The notes under the pieces are model-generated. The model was not told where the DNA came from. It saw only the letters and a program-made list of their open reading frames with translations, and searched no databases. This document shows positions 9,479 to 19,933 of a stretch of 62,305 bases of DNA, piece by piece (position 1 is the first letter of the stretch; each line of letters starts with the position of its first letter). The translations under genes were made by a program, and so were the position numbers. Origin of the DNA: a bacterium (GTDB lineage: Bacteria > UBA10199 > JACPAL01 > GCA-016699445); contig DATIGE010000041.1 of NCBI GenBank assembly GCA_035454885.1, positions 1 to 62,305 on the forward strand, given 5' to 3'.

Positions 9479-12265
9479 TTAGTTCTTCTCGAGTTGCACG
9501 TCGAATCTCTTGGAATCCTTGTCGCTCAAACTCACGGAGGTCTCCCATTCGCGGTAGCCGTCCAGCTTGATGCGGATCGTATGTTTCTGGTCGCGTGGGA
9601 CCTTCCGGATGGTGACGGGCGTCTTGCTGGTGATCGATCCGTCGAAGATGACGGTCGCCCGCGGCGGCGACGAATTGACGTAGATTTCGCCGAACATGCC
9701 GCCCAGTTTGATCGTGCCGGTCGACTTGTTCTCGCCGGGGCCGATCTTCACGATCTGCGTCTGCCGCATGTAACCGTCCTTGCTGACGGCGACCTTGACC
9801 GTTCCGGGGGAGACGTCGTTCACCCGGAGCGGGGTTTTCCCCTTGTACTCGGAATTGACGTAAACGTCCGCGCCCGAGGGGTCCGATGTCACCGCGAGGG
9901 ATCCGGGTTTGCCGGCGGTCGCGACCGGCTTTTCCTCGACCGGCGTGCGCGTGGGAGGTGGTGGTGGCGGCGGCGTGTAGGGCTTTTCTGCCGGCTTCTT
10001 GACGATTTCTTCCCTCTTGGTTTCCTGTGGTTTGGTTTCCTTGGGCTTGGTTTCCTTTGGAGGGGCCGGTGGCGGCGTGGGCGGCGGGGCCGGGGTTGCC
10101 GACGGCTCCTTCTTGAGGGCGGCGTACACGGGGACGGTCCGGTCCCCCTCGACCGTGACCGTCCGTCTCCAATCCTCATAACCCTTTTGGATCAGGGCCA
10201 CGTTGACCCTCTTGCCCGGCATAAGCTCTTCGAGCGTCGTGGGCGTCGTGCGCCCCGTATTTTCTCCGTTCAAGAAGACCTTGGCCCCGGAGGGGTCGGA
10301 GGTCACGCTGAGCCTTCCGGTCGCGACGGCAGGCGGTGTTGTCGGCGTGACCGGCGGCGTCGTCGGAGTCGTCGTCGTGACAGGGGGCTCCGTCGGCATC
10401 ACCGGGGTCGTTGTCACCGGCGCCGCCGGCTCCGTCGGGGTTTGGGGCGTCGTGACCTCCGGCGTCGTCGGCGTGGCCGGGACTTCCGGAGTGGTCGGGA
10501 GGGCAGGTGTCTCCGGGACCGGCGGCGGCACCGGCGTCAGGGCGGCCGTGACGGCGACGGGGTCGAAACCCTTCACCTCCGCGGTTCCCGACCAGTCGTA
10601 GTGGTTGGGCGCCGTGAGCTTGATGTTGTAGGTCTTGGCGATCTCCAGATTTTCCAGCCTCTGGGGCGTGACGAGCCCCGTGTCCTGGTCGTTGAAGAGG
10701 ATTCTCGCCCCCGGCGGATTGGACGTGATTTCGATCACGCCCTTGGGGAGCGCCGCCAGCGTTTCACGGATCTTGATGGGTTCCTCGGAGGTGACCGCCA
10801 CGGCGCGGCTCACCTCCTTGTAGTTCTCTTTCTCGATCTTGATCTGGTACTCCTCGCCCAATGTGAGTTTTGCGAGCTTGGCCGGCGTCACCAAACCCGT
10901 ATCGTTCCCGTTCACGAGTACCTTCGCGCCTGCGGGGTCGGATTCGATCTCCATGGAACCCACGTCGATGGCGGTTTCCTCCTCGGGCGTGCTCGGCGTC
11001 GTGACGGTCGTCGGGGCCGGTCTCGGCCCGGCTTTCTTGAATAGGAACGTGTAGCCCAGGTAGGCGACGAGCAGGATCAGGACCGGCGCGCCCGCGATCA
11101 AGGCCCAGGGCCTCTTTTTTTGACGCTCGGTGGGGACGGCGTAGAGGCCCGAGACGGCCGTGTCCTGTGGGACCTTCCCGGTCGACTCCGCCACGCGGGT
11201 TTCGGCGGGTTTGGCTGCCGGCACGGGGTTGTGGACGACGATGTTCTCCGTCTCCGCCTGCTTGATCATGACGGAGCGGGTCTTTTCGTCCAGCTGGACC
11301 GGCTGCTCCTTCCTCTTCATCTCGCTTTCGAAGAGGCGCGTGAGGAGACCGGCCAGTTGCCGCGGGGAGAAATCGATGTAGGAGGAATAGAGGTATTTCG
11401 TCAGGTCGAGCTGGAAATCCCCCGCGCTCTGGTAGCGGTCCTTGGCGTTGTAGGCCAGCGCCTTGGCGAGCACGGCCTTGAGCGGCCCCGGGATGTGGTC
11501 CGGAAGCATGAGCGTGTTGATGCGGGTCGTGCGGATCTGGTTCAAGACCTCGAATTGCGTCTCGCCGGAGAAGAGCTTGTCGCCGGTGAGCATCTCATAC
11601 AGGAGCACGCCCGCGGAAAAGATGTCGGTGCGATGGTCGATCGGTTTTCCGAGGGCCTGCTCGGGCGACATGTAGGCGACCTTGCCCTTGAGGATCCCTG
11701 CCATCGTGTGGCTGACGTTCATCGCGGCCTTGGCGATGCCGAAGTCGACGATCTTTACCTCGCCCTCGAACGAGATCAGGATGTTCTGCGGGCTGATGTC
11801 CCGGTGGACGATGTTCAAGGGGTTGCCCTGGCTGTCGGTCTTGCGGTGGGCGTAATCGAGACCTTTGCAGATCTCGCTCATGATGTAGACGGCGACCTCC
11901 TCGGAGAGCCTTTCATCCTGTTCACGCTGGCGCGTCATGACCTCCCGGAGATTCGTGCCGTGGATGAACTCCATGGAGATGAAGTAGTCGTCTCCCACCT
12001 TGCCCAGGTCGTAGACCTGCACGATGTTGGCGTGGGAGAGGAGGACGGTGAGCTTCGCCTCGTCCACGAGCATCTTGATGAACTCGCCGTCCGCCGCGCA
12101 GTGGGGGAGGATGCGTTTGATGGCGAGTTGCTTTTCGAACCCGTCCACGCCGTAGGTCTTGGCCTTGTAGATCTCGGCCATGCCGCCGACAGCGAGCTTC
12201 TCCAACAGGACATACCGCCCGAAGGGTTTCGGCTCGAACGAGGATGTTTGCTCCTTGACGGTCAT
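9479..12265 (-). CDS. membrane Ser/Thr protein kinase with five PEGA repeats
   Basis: The 928-residue product starts with a Hanks-type kinase domain (about 15-290): VGG loop near 27, Lys50 in LAIKR, HRD 154-156 within VHRDISPQN, DFG 174-176 and MSPEQ. A single transmembrane helix follows near residue 390 (WALIAGAPVLILLVAYLGY). The outer part has five PEGA-type units, each with an S(D/N)PxGAxVxxNxxxxGxTP pattern, separated by Pro/Thr-rich linkers. PEGA domains usually bind cell-surface polymers, so it probably senses an envelope signal and phosphorylates targets such as the FHA activator encoded 16 bases downstream. HRDxSPxN is the form common in myxobacterial kinases. Confidence 0.93.
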   Translation of the reverse strand: MTVKEQTSSFEPKPFGRYVLLEKLAVGGMAEIYKAKTYGVDGFEKQLAIKRILPHCAADGEFIKMLVDEAKLTVLLSHANIVQVYDLGKVGDDYFISMEFIHGTNLREVMTRQREQDERLSEEVAVYIMSEICKGLDYAHRKTDSQGNPLNIVHRDISPQNILISFEGEVKIVDFGIAKAAMNVSHTMAGILKGKVAYMSPEQALGKPIDHRTDIFSAGVLLYEMLTGDKLFSGETQFEVLNQIRTTRINTLMLPDHIPGPLKAVLAKALAYNAKDRYQSAGDFQLDLTKYLYSSYIDFSPRQLAGLLTRLFESEMKRKEQPVQLDEKTRSVMIKQAETENIVVHNPVPAAKPAETRVAESTGKVPQDTAVSGLYAVPTERQKKRPWALIAGAPVLILLVAYLGYTFLFKKAGPRPAPTTVTTPSTPEEETAIDVGSMEIESDPAGAKVLVNGNDTGLVTPAKLAKLTLGEEYQIKIEKENYKEVSRAVAVTSEEPIKIRETLAALPKGVIEITSNPPGARILFNDQDTGLVTPQRLENLEIAKTYNIKLTAPNHYDWSGTAEVKGFDPVAVTAALTPVPPPVPETPALPTTPEVPATPTTPEVTTPQTPTEPAAPVTTTPVMPTEPPVTTTTPTTPPVTPTTPPAVATGRLSVTSDPSGAKVFLNGENTGRTTPTTLEELMPGKRVNVALIQKGYEDWRRTVTVEGDRTVPVYAALKKEPSATPAPPPTPPPAPPKETKPKETKPQETKREEIVKKPAEKPYTPPPPPPPTRTPVEEKPVATAGKPGSLAVTSDPSGADVYVNSEYKGKTPLRVNDVSPGTVKVAVSKDGYMRQTQIVKIGPGENKSTGTIKLGGMFGEIYVNSSPPRATVIFDGSITSKTPVTIRKVPRDQKHTIRIKLDGYREWETSVSLSDKDSKRFDVQLEKN

Positions 12266-12268
12266 TTC

Positions 12269-12724
12269 TTATGTCCCTCGGAACAGGATCCCGAAAATCA
12301 GGATCATCGAGACGGCGATGACGGCCGCGACGACCGCGTAAGTGATGATCACTTGAATGCGAGGCTTGCCGTCGAGGTCGACCACGCCCCAGAGCACCAA
12401 GATGCGTCGGCTCAAGGTGATGCTCATTTCCTCCTCGTCCGTCACGTCCTCGTCCGAGGATTTCCCCAGCAGGGCGTCCTGCCGGAGCTGGAGGGGGTTC
12501 GGCTTTTCACCCGAGGCCAGCCTCGCCCGGGCGGATCGTCCGGGCTGTCCTTCCGCGTCCGGGATCAGGCGCTTCCAAAACGGTTTTCCCTTGTCGAATT
12601 TGTCCTTCTTTTTCTTGTCCTTCTCGTCGTCTTCCTGCTGCTGTCCGCCGCCGCGTCCTTGGTCGTCGCGGGTTTCCAGAACCCGGTTCAAGCCCGAATC
12701 GATTTTTACCAATCGATCGACCAC
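12269..12724 (-). CDS. small tail-anchored membrane protein upstream of kinase
   Basis: The 151-residue protein has a highly charged, disordered-looking N-terminal part (KDKKKKDKFDKGK) and one C-terminal transmembrane helix (VIITYAVVAAVIAVSMILIF) with only a few residues after it, the arrangement of a tail-anchored protein. The GTG start at 12724 has AGGAG six bases upstream. It is the first gene of an operon whose kinase starts three bases after its stop, so it is probably a kinase partner, substrate or localisation factor. No family is recognised. Confidence 0.65.
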   Translation of the reverse strand: MVDRLVKIDSGLNRVLETRDDQGRGGGQQQEDDEKDKKKKDKFDKGKPFWKRLIPDAEGQPGRSARARLASGEKPNPLQLRQDALLGKSSDEDVTDEEEMSITLSRRILVLWGVVDLDGKPRIQVIITYAVVAAVIAVSMILIFGILFRGT

Positions 12725-12818
12725 GTGAGACTCCTGTGGAGACTATTCTCCCACCTATATGGGACTTTTGTCACCATTTATTTCCTCATGCAAGAATCAC
12801 CGTATTCAGGCGGATGCA

Positions 12819-13124
12819 TCAACGAAATCGCGCCGCAAAGTCGAATAAGAGCCCTACCACGATGGTATCCACGGCCATGAGCAGGACGAAGACGAGGATG
12901 GGCGAGACATCGATCCGCCATTGGAACGCCGCCCGGGGCAAAAAGCGACGCACCCGGGAGAAGACAGGCTCCGTGACCTGACGGAGAAAATGGACGATCG
13001 GGTTGGTGGGGTCGGGGTTCACCCAGCTCACGATCACAGCCGCCGCCACCACAAAGGTGTAGAGGTTGATGAGGAGACGGAGGATGCGGGCGATGGCGAG
13101 CAGTAGGAGGCCTAGGACGTGCAT
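12819..13124 (-). CDS. yggT: YggT family membrane protein
   Basis: The 101-residue protein has two hydrophobic blocks, an N-terminal LLLINLYTFVVAAAVIVSWV-like helix and a C-terminal SPILVFVLLMAVDTIVVGLL-like helix, flanking the family motif of WVNPDPTNPIVHFL and LPRAAF. This matches YggT proteins linked to envelope integrity and osmotic balance. Its start overlaps the end of proC by 13 bases, and yggS-proC-yggT is a very common gene order. The ATG at 13124 is used. Confidence 0.9.
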   Translation of the reverse strand: MHVLGLLLLAIARILRLLINLYTFVVAAAVIVSWVNPDPTNPIVHFLRQVTEPVFSRVRRFLPRAAFQWRIDVSPILVFVLLMAVDTIVVGLLFDFAARFR

Positions 13125-13936
13125 CGGAGCTCCCTCGCCCGTTCCGTCGCCGCCCCGATGGTTTCGTCGACGATTCGCCGGAAATTCACGGATTCCAAGA
13201 CCTTGAGTCCCGCCTCCGTCGTCCCGCCCTTGGATGCCACGCGGGCGATCATCTCCGGGAGGGTGTCCTTCGCCAAAGCCGTCATCTTGGCCGCGCCGAT
13301 CAAGGTCTGCGCCGCCAACTCCCTCCCCAGGGCCGCCGGCAGCCCGCGCGCGGCGCCCGCCTCGATCATCGCGTCCAAAAAGAGGAAGGCGAACGCCGGT
13401 CCGCTGCCGGAGACGGCGGTGACGACGTCCAGGAGATCCTCGCGATCGACAAAGACGGCCTTGCCGGAGGCCGAAAAGATCCTTTTCGCCACGGCCCTGT
13501 CTCCGGACGTCGTTCCTGGCGCCGCATAGAGGGCTGCGGCGCCCTCGCCGATCATGGAGCAGAGATTCGGCATGATCCGGATGAGCCGAACGTTTTCGGG
13601 AATCCGCGACCGGAAATACCCGGTGTCCAGGCCGGCCGCGATGGAGAGCACCAGGTGTTTGGACGTCAGTAAGCCGCGGATTTCGTCCAGCACCGCGCCC
13701 ATCTGTTGGGGTTTGACGGCGAGCAGGATCGTGCCGGAGACGCGCGTCAGCTCCGCGTTGGAGGGGAGGGAGACGATCTTGTGCCTGGACTTGAGCTTCT
13801 TGAGGCGCGCGGCGTCCGGCTCGTGGACGCCGATCTCGCCGGGTTTGAAGACCTTGCGGGCGAGGAGCCCGGAAATGAGGGCCTCCGCCATGTTCCCGCC
13901 GCCGATGAATGAGATTCTAAATTTTTTGCCGTTCAC
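13112..13936 (-). CDS. proC: pyrroline-5-carboxylate reductase
   Basis: The 274-residue enzyme reduces 1-pyrroline-5-carboxylate to proline with NAD(P)H. The Rossmann motif FIGGGNMAEAL is at the N-terminus and the C-terminal domain shows VSGSGPAF and the family's GGTTEAGL signature. The GTG at 13936 (VNGKKFRISFIGGG) gives the usual family length and overlaps yggS by 20 bases; upstream in-frame starts would add residues encoded inside yggS. Same-strand overlap with yggT implies one transcript. Confidence 0.95.
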   Translation of the reverse strand: MNGKKFRISFIGGGNMAEALISGLLARKVFKPGEIGVHEPDAARLKKLKSRHKIVSLPSNAELTRVSGTILLAVKPQQMGAVLDEIRGLLTSKHLVLSIAAGLDTGYFRSRIPENVRLIRIMPNLCSMIGEGAAALYAAPGTTSGDRAVAKRIFSASGKAVFVDREDLLDVVTAVSGSGPAFAFLFLDAMIEAGAARGLPAALGRELAAQTLIGAAKMTALAKDTLPEMIARVASKGGTTEAGLKVLESVNFRRIVDETIGAATERARELRCTS

Positions 13937-14600
13937 CGAAAATCCCCGTGCCGACCCGGACGAAGGTCGCGCCTTCCTCAATGGCGACCTCAAAGTCCTG
14001 CGTCATCCCCATCGAGAGGTCGGCGAGCGGGCGTTTATAGACGTTTTTCCGGTTCAATGCATCACGAATCTCGCGAAGGAGCCGGAAGGAGGGGCGCGCC
14101 TCCTCGGCGTCTTCCGTCGCGGGCGGGATCGTCATGAGCCCTCTCAATTCGACGTGCGGCAGACGGTTCATCTCGGAGACAAGCATCTCGGCGCGGTCCG
14201 GGGCGAGACCGGTCTTGGAGGCCTCGCCGTGCAGGTTGAGTTCGATCAGGACCGGCTGGATCTTGCCCATGGCGGCGGCGCGTTTGTCGATCTCCAGGGC
14301 GAGTTCCGGGGAGTCGACGGTGTGGATGAGGGCCGTGCGGCCGATGATTTGCTTCACCTTGTTGCGTTGCAAGTGACCGATAAAATGCCAGCGCACATCG
14401 CCGACCGGAAGGTGGTCCAATAATTCCTGAGCGTAATTTTCGCCGAAATCCCGCTGTCCCGCGGCGATCGCCTCGAGGATCTTTTCAACCGGTTGGCCTT
14501 TGGAAACGGCGACCAGCGTGATGTCCGAGGCCTTCCGTCCGGCACGTCGTACCGCCGCCGCGATTCGGTTCCGGACCTCGAGGAGGTTCTTCGAAATCAT
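13917..14600 (-). CDS. yggS: YggS family pyridoxal-phosphate homeostasis protein
   Basis: The 227-residue protein is a fold-type III PLP-binding protein (PLPBP/YggS). The PLP lysine lies in TLVAVSKGQP, followed by RDFGENYAQELLDH, WHFIGHLQRNKVK, SMGMTQDFEVAIEEGATFVRVGTGIFG. The ATG at 14600 (MISKNLLEVRNRI) matches the family start; the longer frame upstream would overlap the divergent gene. First gene of the yggS-proC-yggT operon. It buffers PLP and affects amino-acid metabolism rather than catalysing a known reaction. Confidence 0.95.
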   Translation of the reverse strand: MISKNLLEVRNRIAAAVRRAGRKASDITLVAVSKGQPVEKILEAIAAGQRDFGENYAQELLDHLPVGDVRWHFIGHLQRNKVKQIIGRTALIHTVDSPELALEIDKRAAAMGKIQPVLIELNLHGEASKTGLAPDRAEMLVSEMNRLPHVELRGLMTIPPATEDAEEARPSFRLLREIRDALNRKNVYKRPLADLSMGMTQDFEVAIEEGATFVRVGTGIFGERQKI

Positions 14601-14640
14601 GGGGTTACAGGGTCTTTTATCATGGAGATTGAAACAATCA

Positions 14641-15183
14641 ATGATTTCAGATACTTTTGCTTTAATGACTCGTTGGCGGTGGGGGATACTGATCTTGCTC
14701 CTGATAGGACCGGCCTGTTTTGGGATCGACCGGCGTGGAGGGATCACGAAGTACAATAACGGAACGGCCTATACGGGCGGGGGGAGTTTTGACGCGCCCC
14801 GGCTTCCGGCGCCTTGGAAATCTCCGAAACGCCTTCTCAAACAGCTCGTCTATGAGAACGACCCGATCCGGGCCACGATCGTCGTCGACGCCCTCTGCGG
14901 CCCCAAGTACGACGACGCCCCCCTGAACCGGCTGGCGCGCGAACTTTTTCAACGGTTTCAGCGCCCCAAGATCGCGTCCGAGAGGGCGATGACCCTGGAC
15001 GGACGGAGCGCCCTCCGGGTCGACGGGAGCGGGGACGTGGACGGCGTGCCCCTCAAGATGTCCGTCGCCGTCATGAAAAAGAATTTTTGCCTCTACGATT
15101 TTTCCTACTTCGCCCCGCCGGAGACGTTCGGCCGGGGGGTGAACGACTTTGAGGGCTATCTCCGTGGTTTCAAAACGCGGTAA
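14641..15183 (+). CDS. uncharacterised exported protein next to mla-like genes
   Basis: The product (180 residues from the ATG at 14641, or 172 from 14665) starts with a signal-like hydrophobic segment (WGILILLLIGPACFGI) and continues as a soluble domain with no recognised family. A cysteine follows the hydrophobic core but the lipobox is poor, so lipoprotein status is doubtful. The 3' end overlaps the MlaE-like gene, suggesting cotranscription and perhaps a periplasmic accessory role in lipid transport. It does not look like MlaC or MlaB. Confidence 0.65.
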   Translation: MISDTFALMTRWRWGILILLLIGPACFGIDRRGGITKYNNGTAYTGGGSFDAPRLPAPWKSPKRLLKQLVYENDPIRATIVVDALCGPKYDDAPLNRLARELFQRFQRPKIASERAMTLDGRSALRVDGSGDVDGVPLKMSVAVMKKNFCLYDFSYFAPPETFGRGVNDFEGYLRGFKTR

Positions 15184-16015
15184 CAAGAAGATCCACGAGG
15201 AGATCATCGAGTCCTCGCATGAGGCCCTCGAACGGACGTGGCTGGACTTCTTCGGCAAGGTCGGAACCAACACCCTTCAATTCTTCGATTACCTGGGAGG
15301 GCTCTGGATGCTCGCGGTCCAGACCCTCTATTGCCTCTTTCGCTACCCATTCCCCCTTCGCGCCTTCATCGAGCAGTGCCAGTTCGTCGGCGTCAAATCC
15401 ATGAGCCTGATCAGCCTCATCTCCGTCTTCACGGGCATGGTCTTCGCCCTTCAATTCGCGGTCGGTCTGGGCCGCTTCGGTCTCAAGATCTACATCGGCC
15501 AGGTGATCGGGCTCGCCATCGCCCGCGAACTCGGGCCCGTCCTGGTGTGTCTCATGCTCGCGGCGCGCGTGGGCGCGGGAATCGCGGCGGAACTGGGATC
15601 CATGGTCGTGACCGAACAGGTGCTGGCGATTCAGGCCCTGGGGGCGAATCCCGTCCACAAGCTCGTGCTCCCGCGCGTCTTGGCGCTGACCCTCGCGGCG
15701 CCGATTCTTTCCACCATCGGCTCGATCATCGGCGTCATCGGAGGGATGTGGATCACCATCATGGAGGCGGGCGTGACCGCACGGTTCTACTTCGACCAGG
15801 TCCGGAAGACCGTCGAAATGGAGGACTACTTTTCGGGCCTTGTGAAGACGCTCTTTTTCGGTTTCTTCATCGGGCTCATCGCCTGTTATCAGGGTCTGAA
15901 GACGACCGGAGGAACCGAAGGGGTCGGCAAGTCGACGACCTACGCCGTCGTCATCTCCTCCTTGATGGTTTTCATCGCGGATTTTTTCCTGACCAAACTG
16001 TTGATCCTTTTATGA
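15164..16015 (+). CDS. mlaE: MlaE family ABC transporter permease
   Basis: The 283-residue membrane protein has the MlaE/YrbE pattern: an amphipathic N-terminus, several membrane helices, and the conserved run containing FTGMVFALQ, GLAIARELGPVL, AARVGAGIAAELGSMVVTEQ and QALGANP. It is the permease of an inner-membrane complex that moves phospholipids between the membranes. The GTG at 15164 follows GAGGG; a TTG at 15149 is possible. It overlaps the upstream gene and shares ATGA with the downstream ATPase gene. Confidence 0.9.
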   Translation: MVSKRGNKKIHEEIIESSHEALERTWLDFFGKVGTNTLQFFDYLGGLWMLAVQTLYCLFRYPFPLRAFIEQCQFVGVKSMSLISLISVFTGMVFALQFAVGLGRFGLKIYIGQVIGLAIARELGPVLVCLMLAARVGAGIAAELGSMVVTEQVLAIQALGANPVHKLVLPRVLALTLAAPILSTIGSIIGVIGGMWITIMEAGVTARFYFDQVRKTVEMEDYFSGLVKTLFFGFFIGLIACYQGLKTTGGTEGVGKSTTYAVVISSLMVFIADFFLTKLLILL

Positions 16016-16821
16016 GCTTTATCCAATTCATCGGTCTCGAAAAATCCTTCGGGGAGAAGAAGATCTACAAGGGCGTCAACCTCAAGATCGAGAAGGGCGA
16101 GACCATCACGGTCCTGGGAGGCAGCGGCTCGGGCAAGACCGTCATGCTCAAGATGCTGTTGGGACTCATGTTTCCAGACGCCGGCAAGATTCTCTTCGAC
16201 GGCAAGGACGTCGTGGACATGACCGACGAGGAGATCTTGGGCGTCCGCCGCCGGGTGGGCATGCTCTTTCAGGGCGGGGCTCTTTTCGATTCGCTCTCCG
16301 TGAAGGAGAACGTGGCCTATCCGCTGCGGGAGCATTTTCAACATACGGAGGAGGAGATCGCCCGCATCGTGGCCGAAAAGCTCGAGCTCGTCGGTCTTCC
16401 GGGCATCGAGGAAATGGCGCCCTCGGACCTCTCGGGCGGCATGAAAAAGCGCGTCTCGCTCGCCCGCGCGATCGCGACGAGCCCGGAGGTCATCCTCTAC
16501 GACGAGCCGACCACGGGACTCGATCCGACCAATACGCGCCGGATCGACAACGTGATCATCAATCTTCAAAAAAAACTGGGCGTCACGTCGATCGTCGTCA
16601 CGCACGACATCCAGTCCGCCTTCTACATCAGCGATCGACTGGCCCTGCTCTACGATGGTAAGATCCGGTTCGTCGGTTCCAAGGCCGAGGTCAAGAACTC
16701 GGACGACCCCGTCGTCCAGGGTTTCATCAAGGGCGACATGGGGGACGTGGAGACGCCTCAGGTGATTTCGAAGATCCGTAAGCCAACGTCTTCAAAGGTG
16801 AGAAACCATGCAAAAGCGTGA
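16012..16821 (+). CDS. mlaF: MlaF family ABC transporter ATPase
   Basis: This 269-residue ATPase shows Walker A LGGSGSGKTVMLK, the signature motif LSGGMKKRVSLARA, Walker B VILYDEPTTGLDP and the switch His in VTHD. The SGGMKKR signature is typical of MlaF. The ATG at 16012 overlaps the permease stop (ATGA). The end overlaps the MCE gene start by 14 bases, so all three are translationally linked. It powers lipid transport by the MlaE-like permease. Confidence 0.92.
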   Translation: MSFIQFIGLEKSFGEKKIYKGVNLKIEKGETITVLGGSGSGKTVMLKMLLGLMFPDAGKILFDGKDVVDMTDEEILGVRRRVGMLFQGGALFDSLSVKENVAYPLREHFQHTEEEIARIVAEKLELVGLPGIEEMAPSDLSGGMKKRVSLARAIATSPEVILYDEPTTGLDPTNTRRIDNVIINLQKKLGVTSIVVTHDIQSAFYISDRLALLYDGKIRFVGSKAEVKNSDDPVVQGFIKGDMGDVETPQVISKIRKPTSSKVRNHAKA

Positions 16822-17614
16822 ATCGGCGCCGGTCAAGGTGGGCATCTTCGTCTTTGCGGGGGTTTTTCTCGCGATGGGCATCATCTTCCTTTTGGGCAGC
16901 GAAAAGCAGCTGTTCAAGAGACAATACGGCCTCGTCACCAACTTCACCGACATCAGCGGGCTGCGGATCGGGGCCCAAGTCCAGCTCGCGGGGATGAACG
17001 TCGGCATGGTCGAGAAGGTCGAATTCGCGGATGAGCTCGGCGACAAGAAGGTCCGCGTGCGCCTCAACATCAACAGGGAGTTCCAGGACCGTATCCGCAA
17101 GGACTCGATCGCCGAGATCAGCACGCAGGGGCTCCTGGGCGACAAGTACATCTCCTTGAGCCTGGGTACACCGCCCCACGAGATCCTCCAGGACGGCGAC
17201 TTTCTTCCTTCGCAGGAGAGGCCGTCGTTCGCCCAAATCGTGGAGAAGAGCGGGGTGTTCATCGAAAACATCGACAAGGCGGCCAAAACGCTGACCGACG
17301 TCCTGGACGAGGTCAAGGGCGGGCAGGGACTTCTCCACACCCTGGTCTACGAATCGGAGACGAGGCCCGTCGGCCGTGATTTCGCCGAGATGGCCAAGGA
17401 GTTGAAGGGTGCGTCAAAAGAACTCCGCCAGATCGTGCAAAAGGTGAATCGCGGGGAAGGGACCGTCGGGGCGTTCCTGCAGGATCCGAGCCTTTACTAT
17501 GACATCCGCCGCCTCTTTGCGCGCGTGGAACGTAACAAAATCCTGACGCACATCATCCGGAGCCGCGTGCGCGACCTCGAGCTCGAAAAAGTCGCCGACC
17601 CCAAGGCCCCGTAG
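16808..17614 (+). CDS. mlaD: MlaD-like MCE domain protein
   Basis: The 268-residue protein has one N-terminal membrane anchor (VGIFVFAGVFLAMGIIFLL) followed by an MCE domain (about residues 40-125: FTDISGLRIGAQVQLAGMNVG, then GLLGDKYISLSLG). A helical C-terminal region ends near LEKVADPKAP. MCE rings form the periplasmic lipid channel of Mla complexes. No MlaC- or MlaB-like gene follows, so the system is a three-gene core, as in many non-gamma-proteobacterial lineages. Confidence 0.9.
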   Translation: MQKRESAPVKVGIFVFAGVFLAMGIIFLLGSEKQLFKRQYGLVTNFTDISGLRIGAQVQLAGMNVGMVEKVEFADELGDKKVRVRLNINREFQDRIRKDSIAEISTQGLLGDKYISLSLGTPPHEILQDGDFLPSQERPSFAQIVEKSGVFIENIDKAAKTLTDVLDEVKGGQGLLHTLVYESETRPVGRDFAEMAKELKGASKELRQIVQKVNRGEGTVGAFLQDPSLYYDIRRLFARVERNKILTHIIRSRVRDLELEKVADPKAP

Positions 17615-17646
17615 CCTTCCGCGTCATAAGAGAACGTTCGAGGGAA

Positions 17647-17675
17647 TAGACACACCCCGCGCTTGTTGTTATACT
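17647..17675 (+). promoter_or_regulatory. predicted sigma-70 promoter of prkA operon
   Basis: TAGACA (17647-17652) and TATACT (17670-17675) are separated by 17 bases, each with one mismatch to consensus. They lie about 107 bases before the prkA start, in the only intergenic gap upstream of this operon. Confidence 0.6.
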
Positions 17676-17782
17676 TTCACCATAGAGCACGACTTTCGCC
17701 GCCGCCGCTCTTTCTCAATCTTCACGCACAATCAGAATGATTCAAAAGTTCGTCGAAGAGAACTTTGAAGGAGAATCTTATT

Positions 17783-19849
<2,067 letters not shown>

Positions 19850-19855
19850 AACCTC

Positions 19856-19908
19856 GGAGGGGGCTCCGCCCCCTTCCGACGCCCGGCCCAGCAAAGCCGG
19901 TTCCGGGC
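19856..19908 (+). repeat. GC-rich double stem-loop in the prkA-yeaH gap
   Basis: AGGGGGC (19858-19864) pairs with GCCCCCT (19868-19874) around a three-base loop. A second stem pairs GCCCGG (19881-19886) with CCGGGC (19903-19908). The first stem begins seven bases after the prkA stop. It is probably an intercistronic RNA structure or repeat element, resembling the other within-operon hairpins only in position. Confidence 0.6.
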
Positions 19909-19933
19909 TGCCTCCCCTGGGGAAGGGAATTTA

